Positions 15,997 through 23,567 of a DNA stretch of 40,546 nucleotides are shown here, in pieces. Positions within the stretch are counted from its first letter, which is position 1. Each line of letters opens with the position of its first letter. The notes under the pieces are model-generated. The model did no database searches. It was not told the DNA's origin and saw only the letters and a list, made by a program, of their open reading frames with translations. Source of the DNA: Halococcus thailandensis JCM 13552. GTDB lineage: Archaea; Halobacteriota; Halobacteria; Halobacteriales; Halococcaceae. Both the position numbers and the translations under genes were made by a program. Where the stretch lies: the NCBI RefSeq assembly GCF_000336715.1, contig NZ_AOMF01000151.1, forward strand, positions 1,982 to 42,527, in the 5' to 3' direction.

Positions 15997-16533
15997 CTAC
16001 GACTCCATGATGAGCCCGTAGAGCAGCCCGACGAGCCCGCCGTAGAGCACCCACGCGAAAAAGCCCGCGAGCTGGAGGTTCGGGATCGCCACCCCCTCGA
16101 TCCCGATGACGAACGCGAGCCAAAGCGGGATGAACAGTACGTAGACGATCAGCCAGATGGCGGCCCCGTAGATGAGCCCGAGCGCGTTCGTCGTCACGGT
16201 GAGCGCCGAGCGCTGGAGCAGGGGCACCAGAATCTCTTTGAGAACCTCGTTGCGCCGCGAGAGGGAGATCACCCGTGTGACGAAGCCGTTGATCGATCGG
16301 GAGACGAACCGGACGAACGACAACGTGAACAGCGTGCTCAGAACGAACAGCACCGCCCAGCTGACGTTGTACTCCGGCCGAGCGACGAGCGCGCCGAACT
16401 GGAGAACCCCGCCCCGGCCGAGACCCGCCTGCAGGACGAGCCCGACGAGGATCGCGCCGACGAAACTCCCCGCGATCACCGCCAGTATCCCGTCGCCGCT
16501 CATGCGCGTTTGCGAGCCGGTGTCGGTCGCCAT
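15997..16533 (-). CDS. Five-segment membrane protein of unknown function
   Basis: Length 178 aa. Hydrophobic segments lie at about 15-36, 45-75, 110-130, 132-148 and 155-175. The loop RSINGFVTRVISLSRRNEVLKEIL carries most of the charge. No family motif recognised. Start ATG 16533 is favoured by a Shine-Dalgarno-like GGTGAG about 8 nt upstream (16542-16547); ATG at 16503 (residue 11) is an alternative. Same strand as the eIF1A operon but separated from it by its own promoter region. Confidence 0.75.
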   Translation of the reverse strand: MATDTGSQTRMSGDGILAVIAGSFVGAILVGLVLQAGLGRGGVLQFGALVARPEYNVSWAVLFVLSTLFTLSFVRFVSRSINGFVTRVISLSRRNEVLKEILVPLLQRSALTVTTNALGLIYGAAIWLIVYVLFIPLWLAFVIGIEGVAIPNLQLAGFFAWVLYGGLVGLLYGLIMES

Positions 16534-16584
16534 GTCACATTCTCACCATCGTCGATCAAAAGCGTTCCTCCGCAGGTGACGGGC

Positions 16585-16596
16585 GATTTTTATACC
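16585..16596 (-). promoter_or_regulatory. TATA box of the membrane-protein gene
   Basis: On the minus strand this reads GGTATAAAAATC, about 55 bp before ATG 16533, giving a leader of about 30 nt that carries the GGTGAG element. The same sequence read on the plus strand (TTTTTATACC) also looks like a TATA box, but no plus-strand gene fits it. Confidence 0.55.
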
Positions 16597-16699
16597 GTAC
16601 GTCCATGGACCATCGGACAGCACCGCTCTCACGGCGCGCACTCGTCAGGGATCATAACCACGCAACCGTCGTGAACCGGCCTATGACATTCCCTACCAA

Positions 16700-16708
16700 T
16701 GATTTAAG
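16700..16708 (+). promoter_or_regulatory. TATA box that sets the alcohol dehydrogenase start
   Basis: TGATTTAAG lies 25-33 bp before ATG 16733 and overlaps the upstream in-frame ATG 16709, which it therefore excludes. Confidence 0.6.
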
Positions 16709-16732
16709 ATGCTGCCACGGCATGGGATCACG

Positions 16733-17800
16733 ATGCGCGCCGTCGTCTTCCAAGGACCCGAAGAACCGATGGAGATCGAGGAGATCGATCGTCCCGAACC
16801 CGATGCCGACGGGATCGTCGTCGAGACCGAGGCCTGCGGGGTCTGCCGGTCGGACTGGCACGCCTGGAAGGGCGACTGGGACTGGATCGGGCTGCTGATG
16901 CAGCCCGGACTGGTCTTCGGCCACGAACCCGTCGGCACGGTCGTCGAGGTCGGCGACGACGTCGAGCGGATCCGTGAGGGTGATCGCGTCACCAACCCGT
17001 TCAACATGAGCGACGGCACCTGCGTCCACTGCCGGGCGGGACGGGCGAACATCTGCGAGCGCTCGGTGCCGATGGGCTTTCTCGACTTCCAGCAGGGGGC
17101 CTACGCCGAGGAGTATCCCGTCCGCGTCGCCGACCAGAACGCGATCAAAGTCCCGGACGGCCTCGATTCGGTCGACGTCGCCGGGCTCGGCTGTCGGTTC
17201 GCCACGGCGTTCCACGGGGTCGCCCACAAGGTCGACGTGGATCCCGGCGACTGGGTCGCGGTCCACGGCTGCGGCGGCGTCGGGCTCTCGGCGATCCACG
17301 TCGCCGACGCGCTCGGCGCGAACGTCATCGGCGTGGATCTCAATCAGGAGGCGCTCGACAAGGCCGAGGAGCTCGGCGCGGTCGAGGTCGTGAAGGCCGA
17401 CGAGGTGAAGGACGTTCCTCAACAGGTCAAGGGGTTCACCGAATCGAGTCGCGGCGTCGACGTCAGCGTCGATGCGCTGGGCATCGCCGAGACTTGCCGA
17501 AACTCGGTGAACAGTCTGATGGCGGGCGGTCAACACCTCCAGATCGGGCTGACGACCTCCGAGGAAGGCGGCGAGGTTTCGCTGCCCGTGGACACGATGG
17601 TTCAGGACGAGCGCGAGTTCTACGGCTCCTACGGGATGCCACCCCACGAGTACGACGAGATGTTCCGAATGATCGACCACGGAACGCTCGATCCGGGTCG
17701 GATCGTCACCGAGACCATCCCGCTCGAAGAGGTGCCCGAGAAAGTCGCCGCCTTCGGCGACTACGACAACGTCGGCATCCCGGTCTGTAACGAGTTCTGA
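16733..17800 (+). CDS. Zinc-dependent alcohol dehydrogenase (MDR family)
   Basis: Length 355 aa from ATG 16733 (MRAVVFQGPEEP). The catalytic zinc site is in CGVCRSDWHAW and the FGHEPVG motif; the nucleotide-binding Rossmann fold is VAVHGCGGVGLSAIHVADALGANVIGVDL. The structural zinc site (DGTCVHCRAGRANIC) has Asp in place of the first of the four usual cysteines; an acidic residue at this position also occurs in some archaeal alcohol dehydrogenases, so zinc binding is probably kept. The enzyme oxidises alcohols or reduces aldehydes with NAD(P); the substrate is unknown. The gene stands alone, with a leaderless promoter. Confidence 0.92.
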   Translation: MRAVVFQGPEEPMEIEEIDRPEPDADGIVVETEACGVCRSDWHAWKGDWDWIGLLMQPGLVFGHEPVGTVVEVGDDVERIREGDRVTNPFNMSDGTCVHCRAGRANICERSVPMGFLDFQQGAYAEEYPVRVADQNAIKVPDGLDSVDVAGLGCRFATAFHGVAHKVDVDPGDWVAVHGCGGVGLSAIHVADALGANVIGVDLNQEALDKAEELGAVEVVKADEVKDVPQQVKGFTESSRGVDVSVDALGIAETCRNSVNSLMAGGQHLQIGLTTSEEGGEVSLPVDTMVQDEREFYGSYGMPPHEYDEMFRMIDHGTLDPGRIVTETIPLEEVPEKVAAFGDYDNVGIPVCNEF

Positions 17801-17839
17801 GCCACGAGGGATGCTGATCGACCTCACCGCGATTCATCG

Positions 17840-17847
17840 TGTTTAAC
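17840..17847 (+). promoter_or_regulatory. TATA box of the 62-residue membrane protein gene
   Basis: TGTTTAAC is centred 27 bp before ATG 17871. Confidence 0.6.
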
Positions 17848-17870
17848 ACGCCGACGACGGATGGGGCAGT

Positions 17871-18059
17871 ATGCTCGACAAACTCGGACTCGCCGGCATC
17901 GTCGGCGTTCTCTGCTGTCTCGGCGGGTTGGCCGTCATCGCGTACGTCGCGCCGGTCGTCGCCGGCGGGCTGGCACTCGTCCTGATCGGTCTCGTGCTCG
18001 TCGTACGTGGCCTCCTCTCCGGAATGCTCTCGGCCTTCGGCATGGACGGAATGATCTAG
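17871..18059 (+). CDS. Tiny two-segment membrane protein (DUF7470-like)
   Basis: Length 62 aa, almost entirely two hydrophobic helices (about 8-29 and 31-51) separated by a short glycine-rich turn. It matches the general look of a widespread haloarchaeal small membrane family that I would place in DUF7470 from memory, but this was not checked. A TATA box at leaderless distance supports expression. It ends in a CTAG palindrome (18056-18059) that provides the stop codon for this gene and, on the other strand, for the DUF460 gene. Confidence 0.75.
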   Translation: MLDKLGLAGIVGVLCCLGGLAVIAYVAPVVAGGLALVLIGLVLVVRGLLSGMLSAFGMDGMI

Positions 18060-20032
18060 TCGCTCTCGCCGCGGTCGGCTCGGTGTTCGCTGATGAGCTT
18101 GTCGACCATCTCGCCGGTCTGGGACTTCCGGCGCTCGTCTGCACGGTCGCGCCAGCCGTCGATGGCGTCCTCGACGTCGCTCTCGCGCGCGACCGCGAGG
18201 TCGTCGAGCTCCTCGATCGTCACCTCGTCGGCGGGTGCAGTCGGGATCTCGTGATCGAACAGGATCTCGCGGGCGACCTCCGAGAGACCACCCGATTTGA
18301 GCACGAGGCGGGGCTCGCGTTCGACGAGGGTTTCAGCGGTCGAACGGCCCGCACCGCTCGCATCGCGCAGATAGACGACGTCGCCCGGCGCGAGCTCCCA
18401 GCGCTCGTCGGCCGCCTGGAGCGCGCTTGTAGTGAACTTCGCTACCGGTTTGACGGGGACGAGCCCCTGTCGCTTCTCGGCGACGTCGGCGAAGTTCGAG
18501 TGGTCGAGCCGCCAGAGCTCTTTCAGCCTGTCGAGCTTCGCCTCGATCTGTTCGGTTTCCTCGCGTTGCTCGTCGAGCTGCCGCTCTAACTGTTCGTTCT
18601 CGCGCTTCAGACGATCGACCTCGCGGCGCTCCCTGGCCTCGCGGCGCTCCTCGCGTCTGGCGTCCGTGAGCTCGCGCTCGTACTCGGCGATCGTCTCGTC
18701 CTTTTCCTCGATCGTCGCTTCGAGATCGTCGACGTGTGCATCGAGGCGCTCGACACGCGCTTCGAGATCCTTGATGCGCTGTTCCTCGGCGGTGAGTTCG
18801 CGTGGTTCGTGGGTCTCCTCGCTCTCCTCGCCACCATCATCGTCGGCGAGATCCTCCAGGACTGCCTCGACCGGTTCCTCGCCGGCGACCACGCGGGCAA
18901 TGACGGTCCCGGTCTCGATCCGTGGCGGCACCTTCCCTGCGATGCGCTCGAAAGTGTCCTCGTAGTCGTCGAATGCGTGGAAGGCGGCCGCCAGTGCGTC
19001 GCGCTCGTGGTCGTTGTCGTACCCCTCCTCGCGGGTGCGGTGTTGTTTCTCGTCGACGGGCAGATCGCGCTCGGGGATCCAGCCCGCCGCCGAGAAGCTC
19101 CGGCGGATCTTCTCCACCGTGGAGGGCATCGGCTCGACGTCCGCAGCGACGACCACGGGTCGACCGCGCTCGATGATCCACTCGGTGACGGCGGCCGTAT
19201 CGGCGGTTCTGGTACTCAGCACGTCCAACACCTGTCCGTCGAGTCCGACGATGGCGACGGCGGTCGTCGTCCCAGGGTCGATGCCGACGAGCACGTGATC
19301 GCGGCGCTTGGCGAGCGGGCGGAACTCGATCCCGTCGCGCCTGACGCGCTCGATCTCCACCCTGGTGTCGCCCGAGCGGTTCCGCGAGACGGGGATGTCC
19401 GACGGGCGAGCCTCGACGGTGAAGACGGCGTTCGAGTAGCCCCCGTACTTCTCGGTTTCGTCCATCGTGTAGTCGAGTCCCGCCTCGTCGAGCGCGGTGG
19501 CGACCTCGCGGGCGCGGCGCTTCACCGAGCCGTGGATCCGGCGCGTGAAGCGGTCCTCCGACCAGCCGCCGCTCCCCGTCGAACGCCCACGCGCGACCTT
19601 CACCTCGGTCGTGTCGGTGAACGCCGAGACCTCGTAACCCACGTTGGCGGCGGCGAGGCGGGCGGCGGCCTCGGCCTCCTTCATCGACTTCTTGCCGTAG
19701 GGAACCCCGTGACGGTTCGCCACCCGCGAGAGGGGTTCGGGCTGCTCGTCGCCGGTGACCTGGACCAGTTTGGTCTCGTCGGGTAGACTGCCCAGAAAGC
19801 GGACGAGGTGGTCCTTGTCTGTCGCGAGCTCGTAGACGTTGTCGGTGGCGAGGATGGCCGGTTCCTCGCGATCGACGAGCCGCTGGAGTTTGCGATGCGA
19901 GACGACATCCCGGTCGAAGTTCTCGCCGTCGAACGCCACGACGGCGTAGGAGGGCGCGTCACCGCGGACGTCCCCGCTCTGGACGTCGACGCCGAACACC
20001 ACCGCATCGAGCGCGCTGATGCGACTGCTCAC
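18056..20032 (-). CDS. DUF460 protein with RNase H-like fold and coiled coil
   Basis: Length 658 aa from GTG 20032. Two nuclease-like halves can be seen: an N-terminal domain (SSRISALDAVVFGVDVQSGD, residues 1-200) and a second RNase H-like domain starting VLVGIDPGTTTAVAIVGLDG (about 240-260, DxxTT pattern), as in DUF460/COG2433 proteins. From about residue 420 to 530 there is a long charged coiled coil (KDLEARVERLDAHVDDLEATI and following). The C-terminus is a separate domain of about 120 residues. The biochemical role is not established; nucleic-acid binding or processing is a reasonable inference from the fold. The GTG start was chosen because a TATA box lies 28 bp upstream; the frame remains open 31 codons further. 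Confidence 0.88.
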   Translation of the reverse strand: MSSRISALDAVVFGVDVQSGDVRGDAPSYAVVAFDGENFDRDVVSHRKLQRLVDREEPAILATDNVYELATDKDHLVRFLGSLPDETKLVQVTGDEQPEPLSRVANRHGVPYGKKSMKEAEAAARLAAANVGYEVSAFTDTTEVKVARGRSTGSGGWSEDRFTRRIHGSVKRRAREVATALDEAGLDYTMDETEKYGGYSNAVFTVEARPSDIPVSRNRSGDTRVEIERVRRDGIEFRPLAKRRDHVLVGIDPGTTTAVAIVGLDGQVLDVLSTRTADTAAVTEWIIERGRPVVVAADVEPMPSTVEKIRRSFSAAGWIPERDLPVDEKQHRTREEGYDNDHERDALAAAFHAFDDYEDTFERIAGKVPPRIETGTVIARVVAGEEPVEAVLEDLADDDGGEESEETHEPRELTAEEQRIKDLEARVERLDAHVDDLEATIEEKDETIAEYERELTDARREERREARERREVDRLKRENEQLERQLDEQREETEQIEAKLDRLKELWRLDHSNFADVAEKRQGLVPVKPVAKFTTSALQAADERWELAPGDVVYLRDASGAGRSTAETLVEREPRLVLKSGGLSEVAREILFDHEIPTAPADEVTIEELDDLAVARESDVEDAIDGWRDRADERRKSQTGEMVDKLISEHRADRGESD

Positions 20033-20055
20033 GCCATGCGTAGGCGGCCTGTCGG

Positions 20056-20064
20056 CATAAAACC
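20056..20064 (-). promoter_or_regulatory. TATA box that sets the DUF460 GTG start
   Basis: GGTTTTATG on the minus strand, centred 28 bp before GTG 20032. The 31 in-frame codons upstream would fall before the predicted transcript start. Confidence 0.65.
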
Positions 20065-20126
20065 ACGGCGGGAACACGAGCACGAACGACCGACAGGACG
20101 TGGATGAGCCCGCGGATCGGCTCAAC

Positions 20127-20133
20127 GTTTTAG
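20127..20133 (+). promoter_or_regulatory. Possible TATA box of the 40-residue gene
   Basis: GTTTTAG is centred 28 bp before ATG 20158, the same spacing as proven-looking leaderless genes in this window. Confidence 0.4.
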
Positions 20134-20157
20134 TCGCAGTGGTGACAACCGCACAAT

Positions 20158-20280
20158 ATGGCCATGCCAGTTGGTGTCATCCAGTTGGAGGCGATCGCGG
20201 GCGCGAGCACCGCTCTCATCGTCGTTGGTGTTCTCCAGGCCGAGGATCTTTCGGAAGTCGACAGGGAGGCTCGGCGATAG
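20158..20280 (+). CDS. Possible 40-residue membrane peptide
   Basis: A short open frame starting MAMPVGVI and ending VDREARR. Residues about 4-26 (VGVIQLEAIAGASTALIVVG) are hydrophobic and could form one membrane helix, followed by a charged tail. Evidence for it being real is the TATA-like element at leaderless distance and moderately GC-biased third positions. Evidence against: it is very short and I recognise no relatives. Otherwise the 376 bp between the DUF460 and DUF2178 genes hold only promoters and an operator. Confidence 0.4.
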   Translation: MAMPVGVIQLEAIAGASTALIVVGVLQAEDLSEVDREARR

Positions 20281-20359
20281 CACGGTTTGTCGGTCCCACC
20301 CCAGGTTTCCTTCCCGAACTATCGAATCGGGAGCACGACACGCTCGGATCGCCGAAAGA

Positions 20360-20368
20360 ACTATATCA
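20360..20368 (+). promoter_or_regulatory. TATA box of the DUF2178-Xre operon
   Basis: ACTATATCA lies about 45 bp before ATG 20409, predicting a transcript start near 20391, inside the tandem operator. Confidence 0.6.
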
Positions 20369-20372
20369 GTGT

Positions 20373-20405
20373 GTAAAGTACACTTTACTGTAAAGGGTGC
20401 TTTAC
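20373..20405. promoter_or_regulatory. Tandem operator, two GTAAAG-N4-CTTTAC inverted repeats
   Basis: Copy 1 is GTAAAG TACA CTTTAC (20373-20388); copy 2 is GTAAAG GGTG CTTTAC (20390-20405). Arms are identical, spacers differ, and the centres are 17 bp apart, about 1.6 helical turns. They fill the space between the TATA box and the start codon, so a bound protein would block transcription initiation. The likely binder is the Xre-type regulator encoded as the second gene of the operon, as such small regulators are often autoregulatory; this link is inference. Confidence 0.75.
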
Positions 20406-20408
20406 AGC

Positions 20409-20804
20409 ATGGCAGAAACCGCGTACACCACGAGGACGAACCGGAATCGACTGACCTACATCGGTCTGTGGGCGCTGGCGACCGTCGCATACATCGGGTT
20501 GGCAGTGGCGGGCTATCCCGCCGTTGCGGCCGTTGCCTTCTTCCTCTTCGGCGGCGCGACGTTCGCGCTCGGCCGGCCCGCATCGATGTTCGATGAGCGC
20601 GACGCGGACATCATCGAGGAAGCGAGCGCGAACACGATACAGGTGATCGGGCTCAGTTCGGCGATCGTCTTCCCGACGGCAGCGATCCTGTCAGGTCTCG
20701 GCTATATCGAATTCCCGCTGTGGCTCGCGTTCGCCGGCGTGGTCATCGCACTCATCTACGCGCTCTGGGGCGGGTTCCTCCTGCTCGCGCGCCGTCGTCG
20801 ATGA
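20409..20804 (+). CDS. DUF2178-type membrane protein
   Basis: Length 131 aa with four hydrophobic segments: about 19-33, 38-52, 80-98 and 104-124. Between the second and third pair lies a charged loop (FDERDADIIEEASANTIQ) characteristic of DUF2178 proteins, which resemble the membrane partners of Xre-type regulators in many archaea and bacteria. It overlaps the regulator gene by 4 bp (ATGA, 20801-20804), so the two are translationally coupled. It may sense a membrane signal or sequester the regulator, but this is not established. Start ATG 20409 rather than the frame opening at 20397, which lies inside the operator. Confidence 0.8.
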   Translation: MAETAYTTRTNRNRLTYIGLWALATVAYIGLAVAGYPAVAAVAFFLFGGATFALGRPASMFDERDADIIEEASANTIQVIGLSSAIVFPTAAILSGLGYIEFPLWLAFAGVVIALIYALWGGFLLLARRRR

Positions 20805-20995
20805 ACAACGTGCTGCCGGAGTACCGCGAACACCGCGACCTCTCGCAGGGTGCGCTCGCCGAAGGCGTCGACGTCACGCGACAGACGATCAACGCCATCG
20901 AGCGCGAGCGCTACGACCCGTCGCTCGAACTCGCCTTCACGCTCGCCGACTTCTTCGACTGCGCCATCGAGGACCTGTTCACACCCAAGCGGTGA
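20801..20995 (+). CDS. Xre/Cro-type helix-turn-helix regulator
   Basis: Length 64 aa, one HTH domain only. The helix-turn-helix is RDLSQGALAEGVDVTRQTINAIERERYDPS (residues 11-40), closely matching the small YozG-like regulators whose ending is LAFTLADFFDCAIEDLFTP. Starts at the ATGA overlap with the preceding gene. It probably binds the tandem GTAAAG-N4-CTTTAC operator in its own promoter, as a dimer on each copy. Its stop (TGA) abuts the stop of the convergent carbonic anhydrase gene through a TGATCA palindrome. Confidence 0.9.
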   Translation: MNNVLPEYREHRDLSQGALAEGVDVTRQTINAIERERYDPSLELAFTLADFFDCAIEDLFTPKR

Positions 20996-21673
20996 TCACA
21001 GCAGCGAGCGAACGGCGATCTCGTCATCGCTGTCGACCCGCTCGCGGAGCGCCGAAGGATCGGTCTCGCCGTCGGCGGCGACGAGATAGGTGCGGCCCGG
21101 TTCGTCGCCGTAGATTTTGTGGAAATCGTAGACGAACCCGAGGACGAGCGTGTCGTCGGGGATTTCGTTGCTCTCGTCGAGGAAAGCGACCTGGTCGCGG
21201 ACGTTGTACTCGACGAGGCGGTCGATGACGTCCTCGTCGTCCGCGATGCCACTGTCGAGCGCGTCTTCGACGATGGGAACGAGCGGTTCGACGCGCTTTC
21301 TGATGCCGGGTTCGTCGGGCAGCGCCCCGTCGGTGGCGGCTCCGTAGGCGGCAGTGACGGCACCGCAGCCGGTGTGGCCGACGACGGCGATCGTTCGCGT
21401 ATCCGTGTTGGCGACCGGGTAGAGGAGGTTGCCGTCGACGGTCGAGGAATCTTCCGCGTCCCACGCGACGTTGCCGATGTTCGCGGGCGTGAACAGCCAT
21501 CCCGGCTCTTCGACGCTCCACATGGCCTCCTGTGAGACCCGCGAGTCCGCACAGCACAGCGAGACCACGGGGGGCGACTGGGCGTCGAGCACGTCGTCGA
21601 AGTGATCGTCCGAAAGCTGTTCGACGTGGTCGCGGTTGCGGGCCAGCAGTTCGGCGGCTGTCGCACTCGGCAT
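20996..21673 (-). CDS. Beta-class carbonic anhydrase
   Basis: Length 225 aa. Zinc ligands and catalytic residues: CADSRV gives Cys41, Asp43 and Arg45, and VVGHTGCGAV gives His100 and Cys103. These are the canonical residues of beta carbonic anhydrases, which interconvert CO2 and bicarbonate in the cytoplasm. The middle includes an acidic insertion typical of halophiles. Directly adjacent to the Xre gene with no spacer. The start at 21673 lies 31 bp past the convergent-direction RNase Z stop and both are on the minus strand. Confidence 0.93.
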   Translation of the reverse strand: MPSATAAELLARNRDHVEQLSDDHFDDVLDAQSPPVVSLCCADSRVSQEAMWSVEEPGWLFTPANIGNVAWDAEDSSTVDGNLLYPVANTDTRTIAVVGHTGCGAVTAAYGAATDGALPDEPGIRKRVEPLVPIVEDALDSGIADDEDVIDRLVEYNVRDQVAFLDESNEIPDDTLVLGFVYDFHKIYGDEPGRTYLVAADGETDPSALRERVDSDDEIAVRSLL

Positions 21674-21703
21674 GCCCGAGCCACGGCGCTCGCCGGGAAA
21701 ACG

Positions 21704-22621
21704 CTATCCGTCCGGATAGGGAATCTCGATCCCGTCGCCGTCGTCGGGAAGGAAGGCGTCGTCGAAGACCTCGCGTGCCTCGGCCGCGAGTCGGTCGCTC
21801 TCGCCGGCGTAGCGCGAGGAGACGTGCGTGAGTGCGAGGCGTTTCGCGTCGGCACGGGTGGCGAGGTCGGCGGCCTGTCGCGCGGTCGAGTGGCCGGTTT
21901 TCCCGGCACGTTCCGATCTGTCCTCGCCGAAGGACGCCTCGTGGACCAGCAGGTCGGCGTCGTCGGCAGCCTCGACGGTCGCGCCAGTGGGTCGGGTGTC
22001 GCCGGTGTAGACGATCTTCCGCCCGGGCCGCGGCGGTCCCACGACCTGCTCGGGGTCGACGACCGTGCCGTCGTCGAGTTCGACCGCGTTCCCCTCGTGG
22101 AGCTCCGAGAACAGCGGGCCTGCCGGAACGCCGAGTTCCTCCGCGCGCTCGCGATCGAATCGTCCCTTCCGATCGTCCTCGACGAGTGCGTACCCGACCG
22201 ACCGAGTTCGGTGGTCGGTCTCGAAGGCACGCACCTCGTACTCCTCCTCGCGGAGCGCGATCCCGCCCGGCTGTACCTCGTGGACCCGGATGGGATAGCC
22301 GGGGCGCGCGCCGGTGACACCGACGAGGTTCTCGACCGCCGACTTGGTTCCGGGGGGCGTGTGGATCGCGAGCGCTTCCTCGCGATCGTTGAAGTCGAGA
22401 GTCTGGCAGAGTCCCGGGAGTCCGAGCACGTGATCGCCGTGGAGATGGCTCAGAAAAACGTGTGAGACCGAAAATCCAGTACCGAAGCGCATCATCTGGC
22501 GCTGAGTGCCCTCGCCGCAGTCGAAGAGGAGGCGCTCGCCCTCGCGGCGAACCATGAGGGCGCTCGTGTTGCGCCGGGTCGTCGGGACTGCGCCACCCGT
22601 CCCGAGAAACGTCACCTGCAT
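21704..22621 (-). CDS. rnz: Ribonuclease Z (tRNA 3' processing)
   Basis: Length 305 aa from ATG 22621 (MQVTFLGTGG). Metal-binding HLHGDH at residues 59-64 (SHLHGDHVLGLPG); further conserved segments are FETDHRTRSVGY, YTGDTRPT, HEASFGED and LTHVSSRY. It removes 3' trailers from tRNA precursors so that CCA can be added. The frame stays open for more than 1.4 kb upstream, but that is a low-complexity GC-rich effect; the RNase Z fold starts exactly at 22621. No TATA box is obvious; the spacer in front is hairpin-rich. Confidence 0.94.
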   Translation of the reverse strand: MQVTFLGTGGAVPTTRRNTSALMVRREGERLLFDCGEGTQRQMMRFGTGFSVSHVFLSHLHGDHVLGLPGLCQTLDFNDREEALAIHTPPGTKSAVENLVGVTGARPGYPIRVHEVQPGGIALREEEYEVRAFETDHRTRSVGYALVEDDRKGRFDRERAEELGVPAGPLFSELHEGNAVELDDGTVVDPEQVVGPPRPGRKIVYTGDTRPTGATVEAADDADLLVHEASFGEDRSERAGKTGHSTARQAADLATRADAKRLALTHVSSRYAGESDRLAAEAREVFDDAFLPDDGDGIEIPYPDG

Positions 22622-22770
22622 ACCTCGCCTCGCCGGTCCGCCGGGATAGCCGCTTCGGAACCCCCGCGGATGCGATTGCGGTCGGCGCGCGCTCGCGCTC
22701 GTGTGTGAACGAAGTGAGCACCGAGCGCGAACACTGCGCGAGGTCTGCACGAGCACAGCGAGTGCAGGCT

Positions 22771-22791
22771 CGTCAGAGCTTGGCTCTGACG
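22771..22791. repeat. Perfect hairpin, 9-bp arms, 3-nt loop
   Basis: CGTCAGAGC, loop TTG, GCTCTGACG. Same 9-3-9 layout as the hairpin at 7142-7162, with different sequence. Confidence 0.75.
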
Positions 22792-23064
22792 GTGGATGAG
22801 CACCGTAGCGAGCGACGCGAGCAAGGAGCGCAGTCGGTTGGGGAGGCACGTGGGCAGTGGCGGTGCAGTAGTGGAGAACGACTGTCCGCGCGAACGGTGA
22901 GGGGTTCGACCGACGGGAGAACCTCGAAAGCGAACGGCGACCGCAGTGAGCCGTGAGCAGTGAGCGCGGTTCACCGCGAGCACCGCAGGCGCGAGCGGCT
23001 CTTTTTAGTCCAGGTTTTTGGTCGGGGGTTGAGCGCGCGAGTGAAACGAGCGCGCGATACTCCC

Positions 23065-23074
23065 GTCTAAAAAA
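23065..23074 (+). promoter_or_regulatory. Possible TATA box of the SHOCT gene
   Basis: GTCTAAAAAA lies about 44 bp before ATG 23114, predicting a short leader that carries GGGG just before the start. Confidence 0.45.
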
Positions 23075-23113
23075 GTGGGGTGGGTTTTTGTTCTCCAGTC
23101 GAAACATAGGGGT

Positions 23114-23566
23114 ATGAGTGACGTTCGCGAACGCGCCGCCGAGAACGCGAGTGAGATCGCTTCGATGATCGTACTCGGACTCGGTTTTCTCGCGTTGTTC
23201 ACTGGCTTCACCGCGATCCCGTTCTGGCTCATCTGGGTCATCGGATTCACCGTGATCGTACCGCTCGTCGAGATTCTCGCTGGCGAGGAGGGCACCGGGA
23301 ACGACTGGACCGGCGACTGGGCCGACTGGTTCGACTGGTCGGGCCGCCGTGAACACCGACACGGCGATCAGTCCGAGCGGCAAGCAGGCGGCGGAGACGG
23401 CACGACCACCGACGCACTCGAAACGCTGCGCGAGCGCTACGCGCGCGGCGATCTCACCGACGAGCAGTTCGAGCGTAAACTCGATACGCTGCTCGAAACC
23501 GACAGTCCCGAAAATGCTGCCGACTGGCGGTATCGTGAGCGCGAGCGGATCGAAGAGGAGTCGTAG
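23114..23566 (+). CDS. SHOCT-domain membrane protein
   Basis: Length 150 aa. Two hydrophobic segments at about 17-31 and 35-54 form a membrane hairpin, a tryptophan/aspartate-rich linker follows (GNDWTGDWADWFDW), and the C-terminus (about residues 101-126, ALETLRERYARGDLTDEQFERKL) is a SHOCT motif, a short helical oligomerisation element. Start ATG 23114; the frame opens 13 codons earlier without a good start. It ends 1 bp from the convergent glycosyltransferase stop. Function is unknown; such proteins are common in haloarchaea near surface genes. Confidence 0.82.
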   Translation: MSDVRERAAENASEIASMIVLGLGFLALFTGFTAIPFWLIWVIGFTVIVPLVEILAGEEGTGNDWTGDWADWFDWSGRREHRHGDQSERQAGGGDGTTTDALETLRERYARGDLTDEQFERKLDTLLETDSPENAADWRYRERERIEEES

Positions 23567-23567
23567 G

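Larger units (their letters stand above)
22622..23113. other. Noncoding hairpin-rich spacer
   Basis: These 492 bp hold no credible gene. Overlapping open frames in several directions are translations of simple GC-rich repeats. Palindromes include CTGCAC (22745-22750) with GTGCAG (22762-22767), the perfect hairpin at 22771-22791, and GCGCGC arms around 23030-23060. The last 120 bp change character, with T-runs (CTCTTTTTAG, GGTTTTTGG) and TCTAAAAAAG, which may include a terminator for one strand and the promoter of the SHOCT gene. Confidence 0.6.

Noticed and set aside
16605-16898. 97-codon plus-strand frame before and over the alcohol dehydrogenase start
   Set aside because: Low-complexity composition, runs out of frame into the dehydrogenase, and the ATG lies before the predicted transcript start.
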